The notes under the pieces were generated by a model. It was given only the letters and a program-made list of their open reading frames with translations. It did not search any database and was not told the DNA's origin. A stretch of 64,000 nt of DNA from Pisolithus tinctorius. Lineage: Eukaryota > Basidiomycota > Agaricomycetes > Boletales > Pisolithaceae. The position numbers and the translations under genes were made by a program. Positions 1 through 12,788 of this stretch are shown here, piece after piece (the stretch's first letter is position 1; each line of letters starts with the position of its first letter). The stretch is taken from positions 5,146,001-5,210,000 of the forward strand of contig JANFAH010000001.1 in assembly GCA_024663395.1 (NCBI GenBank), given 5' to 3'.

Positions 1-405
1 CCCTAGATATGCTCATATTGAAGCCCGACGGCTTTTCTACACGACGTACTATGATCCATTTTATCCCGAACTCTACTCTCTTGATAGGAATCCCTTCTTC
101 GCGGGAGCTTACTCGTCGCACTCATGGACGATGCTTGATTCGTGGGAAACGGTTCGCCGGGAGGGATGGAGAGCAATAGGCATGGAAATTCGACGCGCGG
201 TCAGGCACGTCGGAGACCAGGTTTGGGACCAGTGGGGTGAACAGTCGAGCTCCCGTACTGAGAGACCAACTTGAGTGGGAAGGATTATTATTTACTGTTA
301 GTAGGTTTGGTGTATGTAGAATGTATGCTCGTATTCTCAAGCCCATCAGGAGGATCAAAAAATATTTACATAAATCAAAAACACCTAGAGGGAAAGGAAG
401 TCGTA
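1..405. other. 5' flank, no gene recognised
   Basis: I see no convincing gene here. The short open frames on both strands lack any recognisable motif. The stretch probably holds the promoter of the Mediator-like gene that follows. Confidence 0.4.
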
Positions 406-3065
406 ATGGCGCACCCCTCGTTGCTCGACGTCATACACGATGTCCTGGTCATATCATCGCCGCCTGTCAGTCAAGCGCATCTGTTCAGTAGCAGCTCTTC
501 TTCCATATCCTCCAGACTGCAGTCAATACTTGACACAACGTCGCAGTTAAACTATGCGCTCACGCAGCTCAGTGCAATGCCGCCCTCAAATCAAACGTCC
601 AAACTCGTGAGCCTCATGAAACAGCATGCCGCGATCACAGCGTCCATCTCCACCTCACGCGCAACTATAGCTGGTCTTTCTTCCGCTGATCGATCCGTCG
701 TCTTCCCCGACCATGCCCCTCCTTCTCCAGACCGGTTTGCAGAATGGGGTCGCGCCGCGGGCATGGAGGCATTCGTTGACAGTCCCGGAGGGTCGTCTAT
801 GACCACCATTGTGCTGGCAGGGAAGGTTCTAGTGTTGGATGTTGATATCGATGGACGCGTTCTTGTCAAAACATCCTTCGCGATTGGCAATAATGTTCCC
901 AACGGTACAGCTGTAGCACCTGAGCTGGACGCGTTTCTTGCGAGAGAGGTATCCAGATGGGTGGAGGCTGCTAAGTACGCATCGGAAGGTGAATCCTTTC
1001 CGAGCATGCCAGGGGAACCAGCTGTTGTAGCAGCTGTTTGCGCTCGTGCTCTGTTGGGCCACATGCGTTACCTCAAGAATCTCGATTCGCTTGCTGATAG
1101 TGAGGGTGAACGCGGCATCCGATGGTTCATGGAGCCAGTCGTCGCATACCAACACTTCATGTCCAAGACCGGCGATCAGTATCCCTCTGGGTAGGTTTCG
1201 TTGCCGACTCTTTACGTGGCTCCCACTCAAGCAACCCGACAGGTCAAAAACAGTACCATTGGACAAGCTACTAGTCCAACGGGCCTTTCCCATACTTTAC
1301 CTTAATTTTCCTTCCCTTTCGTTCCTCGTCTGGTTGTCCCCTCTTGCGTACCTTCAATTCCGTTCATCGATACCCAAGCACCTTCGGGGGGCCACCGGGC
1401 AGACGGATATACCGTTGGCTCATCTGACGACTTCACTTGTCAACGAACCTAAAGGAGCGACGGTCGCCTCGCTTAAACTCGTTCCTTCATCCGAGGTTTC
1501 GATCGTTGGTGCTGTATCAGAGGGTCAAAATGACCACTCGTTTCCGTCGAGTCCCTTACATTCGTGGATACTCGACTTTTCCAGATCTCCCTCTATATAT
1601 CAGGGTCACGGTGGTATAGTGATGTCGCAGACGCGTATGCGAGCCATTCAGGGCATTCTCGGTATCGATGTGGCTACCGACATACTCATGAGTATCGGCA
1701 CTCCAGCCGGTGCCTCAGGCATGGGTCCCTTTGGATCTATGCCTAGCATGAGCCAGCTCAATTTCAATAATTTTGGTGCATCCCAAGCAACGACTGTCGA
1801 AAGCCTCAGCTCCATCAGGAGCAGCTGGGTAGACTTGTTGGTGCGTGTGTTTCTGCGCCTGTTATCCTTACCTTCATGTGGCGGGGACTACCTTGGTGTT
1901 ACATTTTCATGTATCTGCAAGTTTGCTCTATAGACGCGGTTGGGATGGCTTTTCAATACTGAATAATTGACATATCCCGAGGCTTTCAATTCCTACGCGG
2001 TCCTTTTCCGATCCACGACTTACTGCTTCACCTAGTTTAACCCGACGTCTTCGGCGGAGCACTACAGAACTACCTACGTACGTCCTTGATTTAAGTTCGG
2101 ACTCGCATATTTATTTTTTGCTGTCCATAGCGTTCTCCTAGTGGAGTGCACCCCCCTCTCAATTTACGTCTTTCGGTTCCTCAGGAACCAGGTTTTTTAC
2201 TTCAGAGGGTTCCTGTGCGAACTACAAACCAAGTGTCACGCGTCTTAGAGGTACGCTTTACTCTCAATTCTTTGCTTTCATTTCATCCGCGTGCTGATGC
2301 AACGCTCAACAGATTGTCAGAGAACAATGCTGGCTAAATGAGCTATTGCTCATGTCTCAGTGGCAACCAGAAGACACAGCAACTCTTCCGAAAGACTCCA
2401 AGGGTGCTGATCTACCCTCTTCCACTGGGGCCATGGGCGCAGATGCAACAGAATTACTCGCATCTCTCCTTGAGGGGTCGTTTACACCGAAATCCATTCC
2501 CGTCTCTGTCTTCCTTCCATCCACCTCTCTTCCGCCCCTTGCCCAGTCCCACCGCCATGCTACCTCCTGCCCGGTTCCTCAATTCAGCTTTAGTGGTCTT
2601 GGCCCTCCTCCGGTCTCCGGTGGTACGAGCGATAGCCTATTCGGGACTGGCGATATGGACATGGACATGGAGATCCCCGGTTTGAGCATGAGCATGAACT
2701 CATCTATGGAGATTGGCATTGACGCGGGGATGGGCATGGAAATGGGAGGAGGAGTGAATATGGGAGGTATGGGCAGTATGGGAATAGATTTTAGTGGATC
2801 AGTAAGCCCGCCGCGGCAACCGCCAATGATCATACTGTCGAGCCCCGCCAAGGCGCCTACGGTGGACCTTGTCGAACTGCGTATTTCGTTTGTGCCGGGA
2901 AGCTCTACCGGTGCTGGCTCAGTAGGGCTGGGAAATGAAGGGGGAGATTGCAGAGTGAAGGTTGAGGCTTCTCCGGGAGTGGACACGAAGGGAATGGATG
3001 AGATTGTGAGAAGAGGTGGGATTTGGGGACTCCCTGGGAGAGTCTGGACGAAGAATCACAAGTGA
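406..3065 (+). CDS. MED1: Mediator complex subunit 1-like protein
   Basis: This looks like the fungal Mediator subunit 1, a nuclear coactivator subunit that links transcription factors to RNA polymerase II. I chose the ATG at 406 because the protein reads well from there. Exons that can be joined are 406-1190, 1243-1840, 2131-2250 and 2313-3065. Family-like stretches are VLVLDVDIDGRVLVKTSFA in exon 1, WILDFSRSP in exon 2, and RVPVRTTNQVSRVLE spliced to IVREQCWLNELL. The C-terminal half is low complexity, with a run of Met/Gly/Ser (for example SMSMNSSMEIG). Between 1841 and 2130 I could not find a clean exon path; frames there are interrupted by stops, so either small exons were missed or the gene carries a lesion. 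The family call rests on remembered motif resemblance only. Confidence 0.55.
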
Positions 3066-5237
3066 TCTACGCTATTGGTATGCGCGCAATAAACCATGTT
3101 CAGACACCAGTTGACATGTACTTGCACTGAGGGTAAGCTGCCTTGTCTCCTGTAGTACCTTGAGCACTGGCTGTCGACTGGAAAAATTGCAACATCTAGG
3201 ATTGTATTTCGCCCTAACCAAGGCCTTCAAACAACGGCAACATCATCTGAGGCAGCCATAAGGAGTGTGTACTGAGAGAACGGCAATGAACCTTGCAATA
3301 TTGTCAGATGCGCAAGTACCGCAGTTCTTACAAAGTAACCAACGGGAACGAGAATACCGTGACGATATGCCCAGCGCCCAGTACAATCATATACATCAAG
3401 ATGTCGCAGTCCCTACGACGGAACACAAAGGGCTCTATGTAGATCGCAGCTCCTGGGTTGGTCATCCAGACCCAGTCACCCCTGAGGTATCGAGCCGATC
3501 GACCCATATATGGTGATGATGATCGACTTGAAACGGCATCGCCAGCAGCAGTGTGGTGCAGCGCCCCGCGTCTGCCGTGAGGTCGCCAGATCAGGGGTTA
3601 GGTGGAGCCGCAGCCTGCTTCGAAGAAATTGAGTCCTTGTCCTTCTGTTGTGGGAAGTGGAGTGGGTACATATTATTGTATTGAACGATCGTGGCGACAG
3701 CTCAGATCGGGAAAGGCGTAATACGCCTGAAGACATGGCCATCGATGGGTACGCCGTAAAGAAGGACTTTGGGGAAGACCAGTTATGATGATTGAATTTC
3801 GGGGGCGGAGCAGCCTTCCCACCCCTAGTTCTCGGGAGAGAAGGTTATCACAACCCGCAGCATCGAAGCTCAGTGGAACTAAACTTTGTTGAATAGATGC
3901 ACACACGGACATCATGGTGGTGCTATTAGCAAAGCACTGATTGCCTCGTTGAACTTGCACCACCCACGATATCAATCCAGGGTCGCACAGAGCACCGTAT
4001 CATCGCGGCCGCTGCCTACGCCAGAACCACGAGTAGGAATACTGGCACACAGGTGGCCAGTTGGCTGCTCTCTAGCGAGGTGACATGTTAAGCCTGATAA
4101 CAATGAGGCGAAACATGCACGGGCGTCTGCATAGCCAAGTGTGAGAAACAGTGAATTGATGGGTAATTACTGTAAGTTCTCGATCACCAGTAGGCTGACG
4201 CAGCAGGACGCAATGCTTTGTGATCCTTGACGACCAAACGTTCAGAGTTTCATGAGGCTTTCATTTCGGCTGTCGCTCTGACAAGATTGAATTAGAGAAG
4301 AGCCGTGTGGGAAGCCAGAGGACGTCGAGGCCTCATTTCGCCGCAGGAAAAAAAAATACTAGAAGGAAGTGGTTGGGTCAGACGCGTGGCTGGATTTTAT
4401 TGGACCGTGCGGATAAGAGAGAGCAGCACAGCCTGACGAAACTGTGCATGCGCTCACAGCTGTCCCTTGGTTTGACACTAGCTCACGTTCTACCTATTAC
4501 TTATAGGGGATGGTGCTTGTGTCGACCGCATGGGCTTGGATGCCAGTTGAGGTGGAGTGCAATTATGGTTCCGTTTGAGGACATCAGGCGACATTGCGAG
4601 ATCCCCATATGGCAAGGATAGTGAAGATGCTCGGCACGTGGTTCCGAAGGGTTGTGTGATTACCTCAACGCGACTGCTGCGGAACCAGAGAAGCTGTCCG
4701 TTGGGCGAGTAGCGTTACCATCTTGCTGACCACCGCTGATGGTGTTTTGAATACTTTTGATGCGCAGAGCGGGGAGTGCGTTGAGGGGATCCGGTTGAGT
4801 CGGGGCCAGCACCTGGCTGCGCGGAGGTAAGGCATGTGACAGGCTGACATAATCGGAGCACATGGCGCCGAGATGTACCATGCGGAGGGAGTTTCCTGAA
4901 ATGGCCATGTGTGACCAGCTGTTTTTTTTCGATAATATTTCCTGCAGGTGCTCGCTTGTTCGTTTCCTTCCTGTCGTCGTTGTCGTCGTCGTCTTGGTTC
5001 GTAGTGGTCTGACAGTCTCGCAGCGACTTTGGTCCCCGTTGCTCGGATCTGCCAGCAGTTTTTTCTCTTTTCTTTTTTACTTCTCTCTTCACGTCTCTGT
5101 TCGTTAGACATTTGCATGTATTTCGGCCCCTGCTCTCTCAGACTCACAGCCGGTCTCGTCTGATCTACCCCCTCCTCAACCTGTAGTGTCGCCGTCGCCG
5201 TCGTCGTCGTCGTCTCGGTTCCCTGCACGAGCCCCAG
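3066..5237. other. Intergenic region and probable kinase leader
   Basis: I recognise no gene in this 2.2 kb. Open frames on either strand are short and of odd composition. The last 400 bases are rich in pyrimidines and contain GTC/GTT trinucleotide runs near 4975-5000 and 5185-5215, as expected for a long leader of the kinase gene at 5238. The long minus-strand frame over 4665-5249 is the antisense of this tract and was not accepted. Confidence 0.4.
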
Positions 5238-8200
5238 ATGTTGCACCATTCTGCCCAGCCCATTCCTCTTCCCATCTCGTACAGACCTACTCCCCCTCCC
5301 CGCAAAGATCCTCGTATTTTATCCCCAGCTTCCAGTAATCAGCCTTCCTCTCAACCCCTTCCTACTTCTGCTGCCCGCCTGTTCAACAAACGATTCCCCA
5401 AGGACGCCCTCCGCCCGCCCGCGCCTTCCTCCAATGCCGCAGCTTCCTCGTCCCCTTCTTCCTTCCTCTCTCCTCTCCCGCGCTCTCCCTCCATCCCTAT
5501 GGCAGCCAGCCCCGTCTCCATCCCATCCCCCCTGCCAGGCGCGCCCTCCTTCCGCCATCATCCCACCGTTTCCTCCACCCGCTACAGCACGTCTCGTCGT
5601 TCGTCCTCGGCCATCATCGAGGACACCCTCGCACCAGGAGACTTCATCGGCGAAGGCGTTCTTTTGCAGGGCTACCCTCTTACCCCACCCGCCGTTGCTA
5701 TAGAATTGCAGGACAACAGCTCCGGTCTCGCGACGGAGTTCCAGGTCATTCGCAAGCTGGGTACTGGTTCTTATGCCGTCGTCTACCTCGTTCGTGAAGT
5801 TCTTTCGCGCACGACGCCCTCCGAGGACGGCCACTGCGGCACTCTAGATCTCGCCGACGCCCCAAACGGCGATAAGAGTTACGTGTCTTATGGTCGCGAA
5901 TTTGCCCTTAAATGTCTCAGTAAGGCAAATCTCGACGAGGACGCCCTCACTGCGCAATTATCAGAGGTGAGCGTTTATCTTAGCGAACAATCACACACAT
6001 GACTGAGTCACTCTAGGTCAAGATTCACCAGTCTCTCCGTCCTCATCCCAATATCGTCACTCTTCATCGCACACTCGAGACGCCTGCCTTCTTACTTCTC
6101 ATCCTCGAATACGTCCCTGGAGATGATTTGTTTTACTTCCTCGAACAAGCTCGTGACCATTACGAACCAACACCCCCTGCAGACGACGCGACCCCTTCAC
6201 GAACGCCTCCAACACCGTCCCTCCTTGCTTCTCTTCACCCAGCCCAGCTCCTCAGCTCGACCCGCCTCCGGCTTATCGCACGCATGTTCGCTCAGATGTG
6301 CGACGCCGTCGCAGCTTGTCACGAACAGGGTGTCTTCCACAGGGACATAAAGCCGGAAAATTTTATCGTCACGGATGGCTTCGTCAACGGCGAACGCCGT
6401 GTTGTCGTCAAACTAACCGACTTTGGACTGTCTACCACCGACGAGGACTGTTCGGACATGGATTGTGGGAGCGCGCCATACATGAGCTTCGAATGTCGTA
6501 ACAATGTTGCCCCAACGTACAAGCCAGCAGCTGCGGATGTGTGGTCATTAGGTATCGTCCTAATCAACATGTTAGTGTCTCTGCCCTTGTGGTCACCTGT
6601 CCTGTGTTGACGTCTCACTAGGTTGTACCACTACAATCCCTGGACGGACACTGCTGAGGGCGTTTGTCCATCTTTCACCCTCTTCAGACAACTAGGCACA
6701 CCTTTCTTCATGAACAGGTTCACTGGCATGACCTCCACCGTCGCTGACTTCCTCGCTACTCGTGTCTTCCACCTTCCTCCAGCTGCTTCTTGGTCTACCA
6801 CCTTGTCCTCTCCTCAGGCACCAGTCACCGCCAGAGAGTTCGGAGAGTGGGTCAAGGATCTGCCTGCTCATTTCGATGTCTGCCAGTCAGCCTTGGGCGT
6901 TGGCGGTCCGTCGAGATCTGGACACAAACGCGTCCTTTCCACGTCCTCGATGACAATTGGGCATCCGTTGTCGTCTTGTCCACCCTCTCGGCGCCCGTCG
7001 TCGCGCGCAGGTCTCCGTACCCCAATACTACATCCAAGGAGCTTATCTGTCTCGAGAGCACCCTCCGTCAGCGCAAGTGTCGTTGGAAGGGCTGTCGGCG
7101 CATTGGAAACGGTAATGGATGCGGATATTGGAGAGGCAAGTGTAGAAGAGTTTGAAGGCGTGCTGGGTGGTGTCGGGAACTCTATCGTAGATGGCAAGCT
7201 TGACGGACAACGTAGAAGCGACAAAGATGGCGAGGGTGACTTCCTCGAAGATGGGCGGAGCCGGTCAACCAGGAAACGAGGTAGGCGAGGTGCTAGGAAG
7301 AGTAAGAACGTCACTACCGGTGAGGATGAGGTGGACGAGACACTCGAGGTTCTCGCGAACGCCTCGCAGACCCTTGCGAGGGAGATCAGCAGAGCCTCCC
7401 GTTCGTCTTCACTTGCTAACTGCGCTGTCTCAGACGCTACGTCCACCTCTCCTACGCCTACGTCGATCATGCCTCCCATGGTGAGGAAGGCGTCTAGGTG
7501 GCTCTCGTTCGGTAAGGGAGGGAATAACGTATCCCTATCGACTGGCGTGGAAGAACCTGCCCCTGGTACTGCGAACAATGTAGCGGATTTGATTATGGGC
7601 CTTGCTGCTCCTCCATCTACTGTGGCGCCCAGCGCGTCTGCCTCCGACACGCAGACTTGTTCGCAATCATCTGTCTCGCTGTCGTCTCTTTCAAGCACAT
7701 CCTTGTCGAGCCAACCTCATCCACAAAGGCTCCGCCAGAACGTATCCTCATTATATTCTGGCCACTCCACTCACTCCGCGGTATCGATCCACTCAACTGC
7801 GTCGCCATACACCCGTACGCCATTGTCCCCGCAACGTTCCCCTGCAGACGATGCGACAACCTGGACGCGTGGGCGCGGACCTCAGGGACAACCTTACAAC
7901 CCGAACACTTGGGGTCCGTCAGTTACCAATCGCAGTGGTTATAGTGGATTACACGGGCCTACCTCTGGTTCTAGGGCCACGGGTGTCAATGGAAATGGAG
8001 TGTCGTCGAGCGCATCTTCTGTTACGACCAACTCTGCGAAATCCAACTGGCGGTCCTCTTTGTCAAGTACTGCGAGCTCCTCAATGAGCGCATTTACCAA
8101 ATATAGCAATTCGACCACGAGTGTGAGCACGATGGCGACAAGCGTGTCAAGTGGAAGCTGGAGAGCGCCTAACGGGAAGCAAGATGGGGCTGGTATCAAA

Positions 8201-8717
8201 GGTGGAGTCGAGGGAATTCCCAAAAATCTCAAGAGTGAGTATTTCGCGTTCGACCTCCATGCAAATTGAATTAATACTAATACCTTCTTTCACGATCCCA
8301 GTCATGTCTGGCGTACCATGGGAACTCGATCGGTTCCCGCGGGACCCAATGAGCGACGACTTTGGTCAGCCACCTCAGCGCAAGGCGCGCACCCGCAAAC
8401 CTAAAGACCCGTCCAAGCTTGACACGATCAACGAACGACCTCTCGGTCCAAGCTTTGGAGCGGGTGTTTCTACTCACCAGAAGGCGAACTTACCCGTCGT
8501 CACTGTCATTCATGAGCGCCGGGATGCTGCCACGTCCACGACGGACCTCGATGGGATTGTCCGTGGCAACGCCAATGAACCACCCGATCCTAGTGCTGGT
8601 ACAGTTACATCTCCCACCAATGCCAACGTCGGTGGGAATGACGGAACGACGCCGAAGAAAGTGCAGAAAGGCCAAATCAATGCTCTGGCGAAGATGTTGT
8701 CCGCGTTGAGGAGGTGA
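5238..8717 (+). CDS. Serine/threonine protein kinase, Ran1/Ksp1/Sks1 type
   Basis: A protein kinase of about 1103 residues, encoded by exons 5238-5966, 6017-6570, 6622-8234 and 8302-8717, which join in frame. The first 165 residues are Pro/Ser-rich. The kinase domain follows: glycine loop GTGSYAVVY, catalytic lysine in FALKCLSK, catalytic loop HRDIKPENF, metal-binding DFGLST, and GSAPYMSFECRN in place of the usual APE region. ADVWSLGIVLINM then joins LYHYNPW. The GSxPYMSxEC signature and the NPW after the domain core resemble the Ran1/Ksp1/Sks1/Vhs1 group, which controls nutrient response, filamentous growth and the mating-meiosis switch in yeasts. About 600 Ser-rich, presumably disordered residues follow, ending in a basic conserved-looking tail. 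Substrates cannot be told from sequence. The kinase identity is secure; the subgroup is likely. Confidence 0.9.
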
Positions 8718-9974
8718 ATGTGGAGGCAGAATTGAGAAATGTTCGTGTTTGTTAGATTTCTTCATTTGCCCCCCATCCCCCGTTCCCATATGACGATGAT
8801 TGGGTGCTTATGTGTTGCTTGCCTTTTTCCCCATTCACCGCGCTGTAACAGGTTTGGTGCACGTTATGTGGAAGAAAACAGACGAATACGAGTGTTGTCA
8901 AGTTCTGTTCACTTAGTCTCCGCTTCCGCTGTGTCATATTCTCTCTCCGTCTACTACCCCCTCCCCACTTCTCCCGTTCTCGGTGCTGCGTGCTCCGTCA
9001 CGCATTCTCGTTGTACTACTGTACAGTAGCCGGTAGCCGATCGATCCCTGTGTCAAATTGGATGTGATGCTCGTTCATTCATCTACGGTGCGACAATCCT
9101 GTTTCTGTTGTATATTGACGAGGCAAGCTTAGGCTGGTTCCGCTGTGCAGGCTGTCACTACGATCGACTCGACTGCGCTCACCGTTGCTTAACGTCCTCT
9201 TTCCCATTCCATCATGTCTTTTTCTGGATCCGTCTTTGAGTCGGGGACTCAACACGGTGTACATTTCATACTCGACCACGCTTTTTCCGCCCGAAGATTT
9301 CTACTTGTACAAGAAATTACTTCGACATCCACGACGGCAGCATGAAAAATGAACACTCAAAAAAATTGTAAACAATCGACATAACATTTCATACATCCAC
9401 GCTCCTTCTCTCCCTTCATAAAGTTATTGTCGAACTGGCCTTGAAGTTCGCCTCGACCTTCTTTTTTTTTTTTTCTTTTCAATCTTGTCTTGCTTTCGTG
9501 GACACGAATATACAAAAGCCAATCACACATTTACTACTATACATATACATACACAACAAGTACATACCTGCATTAGTTTGTAAAACCCCGTTCTTTTTAC
9601 CTGCCTGTTCCACTTATTTACACCCTTTCACTTTGACTTTCTTGCTGCCTGGATCGTTGTAAGTTGGCATGTCGCTACAGATGGGTCGTGTGTATAATGG
9701 TTACCAAGCTGTCGTGTGCATTCTGAGCTAGTTATGAGCTGGATGCTGGTTCGTACGTGCAGCTACACACCCGCACATTTATTGTCGGTATGTACGTCGA
9801 AATAAGTTTGGAGTGCCTCTGGACGGTGCGAGGTAGAAATAAAACTTTGGGAGGCCGTTGCAAAGCGATTACAAGCACTAATATATACCTTGAATCTTCC
9901 TATTGGTTGGTGGTCACTACCGCTCCCTCGCCCTTGTCTGGACACCTCCCATATTATTGCTCTAATTACCAAGC
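8718..9974. other. Convergent intergenic region
   Basis: This lies between the 3' ends of the kinase and cyclin genes. I see only 3' untranslated-type, T-rich sequence, including a long T run near 9460-9480, and no gene. Confidence 0.5.
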
Positions 9975-11205
9975 CTATCCAGGTGCTGATCCACTCTCCA
10001 TCCCTCCCCACGACTTTTGCAGATCTGCAAATGCCATGTTTTGCTCAACAGTAGGCCCTTGGGGTACCTGAGGCGTCAAAGTGGCGGTATCAATGAGAAT
10101 CGTAGAGGCTTCGCGTCGGATAGACCGGTGTTGGTGAGACATCGGAACTAGAACTGGCGAAGGCGGATTAGCTGTTGGCGCCGTCGCATGGCCCGGGACA
10201 GAAATGTGTGCGCGAAGGGGCGGAAAAACGGGAGCGGGGGACATTGCAGGAGGCGAGGGCGACCGCGACGTCGCTATGCTTTCCATGTCGCTGTCCTCGA
10301 TTGGTGAAGTTGGTGAGAAATCCGATGGCATGGTGATCGTAGTCGTAGCCGGAGATGGCGTTGCGTTTGCGATGGGAGGCGAGGGCGACATGCCGAGGAT
10401 AGAAAATCGTCCAGTGGAATCTGTACGGACGAGGTTGATGTAGTATTCCTGGAGAACTTCGCGGGTGCACTACAAGGCAAGAGGGGAAAGGGCCAGGAGA
10501 AAGAAAACGTCAAGACCAGTAAAATACAAGGTGGGTCTCAGGGAACGGATGGACAAAGATTGAGAAAGTGTAAAGAGGGGGAGAGAAATGATATAGCGAT
10601 GAAGAAATGGCGCGCAATGAAGGAGTGCTGACCGTTAATCTCCAGTCGATCATTCTGAGAAACTCGCGCTCCAGATCGTTAAGCTCGGAGACAGGGATAC
10701 CGCCGACGCGGGCGTAGAAGCTGTTTGTACAGAATGTGTCACATAATCCTTTGTTGCATACGGTGATAGATGCAATGATGAAACGATGGCATGTTAGGGA
10801 AGATAAGGTGAATAGTGGCGTCCTGGCACATATCTGATCGACATAGTGCAATGTGAGTAAAAGGCATGTTTTCTATTATAATGCAAAGGTGTTATGAGCT
10901 ACGCAACGAAAACGAACGACGTTTTCTTTTACGCACCTCCACCTTTGTGAATTTGATTATCCGCCTCAGATAGTCCAGTACGTTGATGGAAGGCACCGCT
11001 CGCGAGTGAAAGCGAGTCAAGCTTTCACTAGATGAGATATGAAAAAAAAAGCAGATCAAGAACCTGAGAGTAAGAAGCTGGAAATGATCGGGAGTACATA
11101 CGCAAGCAAGGGTATCTGGTCATTATGAGCCATTAGCCGCTCAAGCATATCAGCTTTCGATAATAAACTAATCAGACACCTCGCGGCGACGACTGAGTTC
11201 GACAT
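9975..11205 (-). CDS. Pho80-like cyclin (Pho85-type CDK partner)
   Basis: A cyclin of 309 residues from exons 11205-11102, 11027-10937, 10872-10633 and 10469-9975, all joining in frame. The cyclin box shows the Pho80/PCL hallmarks: FHSRAVPSINVLDYLRRI, then the HRF block in TCHRFIIASITV, the YARVGGIPVSELNDLERE block, and FLRMIDWRL. These proteins bind and direct a Pho85-type kinase in phosphate, polarity or cell-cycle signalling. The tail after the box, about 145 residues, is Pro/Ser/Thr-rich with many SP sites, possible phosphorylation targets. The start ATG at 11205 opens MSNSVVAARCL. The gene is divergent from RPL12, 316 bp away. Which cyclin subclass it belongs to needs a tree. Confidence 0.88.
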
Positions 11206-11521
11206 GATCGATTACCTATAAGCAATGCAAGATTATCTATATCCGCGTCTTCAAATGCACTGGGTAAAACGACCCTTCCGGAGGAGTCCATACACCCATT
11301 GCAATCCAAACAGCCTTGTCTCCTGTTCGGTCGTGGGGAGCTGAGTGACACGAGGAAGACTGGACAAGGCACTTCGGAACATACAACACCAAATAGACCC
11401 GGCCCGTCCGGCGCGGCGGCTGCCGGATTCTGTACAGCACATCGCGGCGGCGCTCTAACTTTGTTTTTCCTCAGCCACTCCCCCTGCCCATCAAGTCGCT
11501 GTCAGATATTCGATCTCGACG
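11206..11521. promoter_or_regulatory. Shared divergent promoter region, cyclin / RPL12
   Basis: Only 316 bp separate the start codons of the cyclin (minus) and RPL12 (plus), so both promoters must lie here. Pyrimidine-rich sequence with a T run (near 11461-11470) lies shortly before the RPL12 ATG, which is usual for ribosomal protein genes. No specific factor site could be assigned. Confidence 0.5.
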
Positions 11522-12200
11522 ATGGCCCCCAAAATCGTGAGTATACATTGCAGGATATACCGTCGCTTGCAACTGATATATTCGTCCCGTTATAGGACCC
11601 CAACGAAATCAAAATCATTTACCTGCGGGCGACAGGTGGTGAAGTCGGTGCTTCTTCGGCCCTCGCCCCAAAAATCGGCCCTTTGGGTTTGGTACGCATC
11701 GGATTCCAGACAACTGGCGTTTGTAGACTGAACCCATCCACAGTCGCCCAAGAAGGTCGGAGAGGATATTGCCAAGGCAACATCTGCATGGAAGGGTCTA
11801 CGGGTGACAGTTCAGCTCACTATTCAGAATCGGCAGGCCGCTGTCGCTGTTGTTCCCTCAGCATCTTCCCTTGTTATCAAGGCTCTTAAAGGTGAGCTCG
11901 GTTGTCGTGTTTGGAGGGGAAGTGATATTCACCTCTTCTTGTACCTTTTTTCTACTTGCAGAACCACCTCGTGACCGGAAGAAGGAGAAGAATATCAAAC
12001 ACTCTGGTAATGTGGCGTTGGACGAGATATTCGACATTGCACGGACGATGAGATCCAAGTCGCTGGCGAAGGACTTGGCTGGCTGTGTGAAGGAGATCCT
12101 GGGCACTGCTCAAAGCATTGGGTGCACAGTCGACGGCAAGCCCCCCCACGACGTCATCGACGGCATCAACTCAGGAGAGGTTGAGGTGCCGGACGAGTAA
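11522..12200 (+). CDS. RPL12: 60S ribosomal protein L12 (uL11)
   Basis: A complete protein of 165 residues, the usual length for eukaryotic L12, from exons 11522-11536, 11596-11691, 11744-11891 and 11962-12200. The first exon codes only MAPKI. Typical stretches are [39 protein letters not shown], and the C-terminal [19 protein letters not shown]. The protein sits at the base of the ribosomal stalk and helps form the GTPase-associated centre with the large-subunit rRNA. The very short first exon followed by an intron is common in fungal ribosomal protein genes. Confidence 0.97.
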
Positions 12201-12788
12201 ATTTTTGTGTATTTCTCTTATGACACCATGCACGCTTTTATTCCCCACTGGCTCCACTTCGCCTGCGGTCTCCGACGAATCTTTGCAATTCTGCTACCAT
12301 TATCAGGCGACACGACGTGAACAGGTCTCCGTGAAGTTGGTCTGCCGTCTTAGCATGAGTCGGCCTTTTTTTTTTACAACTTGTCCGGTCTGGAGTGCAC
12401 GAACTATAGATGCCAGCGTGTAGGGTTTGGTTCTCCCTAAATCCGATGTCAGCCGTGCTTCTATCGATGCCAGGTGATGCTATGGTAGACTGATAAGTTG
12501 AATAGGAACGCGATATGACGTGGAAGCGTGATCAGATGGACCCGTCGTGGTAACCTCGGAGAGTTTTGTTGTGGCAACCACTAATACATCCTAGTCGATG
12601 CACTTCTCGGGGTGAACTTAGTTGTTCGGCTGCACTAAATTTCCTTGCTAAGCACGATACTTATATGCCGGGCATTCAAACGTTGACCGTTGACCGACGG
12701 GGGTTGCTAGGGATTGCACGCCTTCGTCCAATAAATAACATTGATAGGTTCTGTCAAGGACCCAGGAACCATCCCAACCGCTGTACAC
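12201..12788. other. Intergenic region
   Basis: 3' flank of RPL12 and presumed promoter of the transporter gene. I see no further gene. An extra 5' exon of the transporter upstream of 12789 cannot be excluded. Confidence 0.4.

Noticed and set aside
3476..4083. Short open frames on both strands in the 3-5 kb gap
   Set aside because: No motif, splice pattern or codon bias to support any of them.
4665..5249. Minus-strand frame of about 194 codons before the kinase
   Set aside because: Antisense of the pyrimidine-rich kinase leader; long Thr and Arg runs and no motif.
6868..7698. Minus-strand frame of about 276 codons inside the kinase gene
   Set aside because: Antisense of the Ser-rich kinase tail; codon structure belongs to the plus strand.
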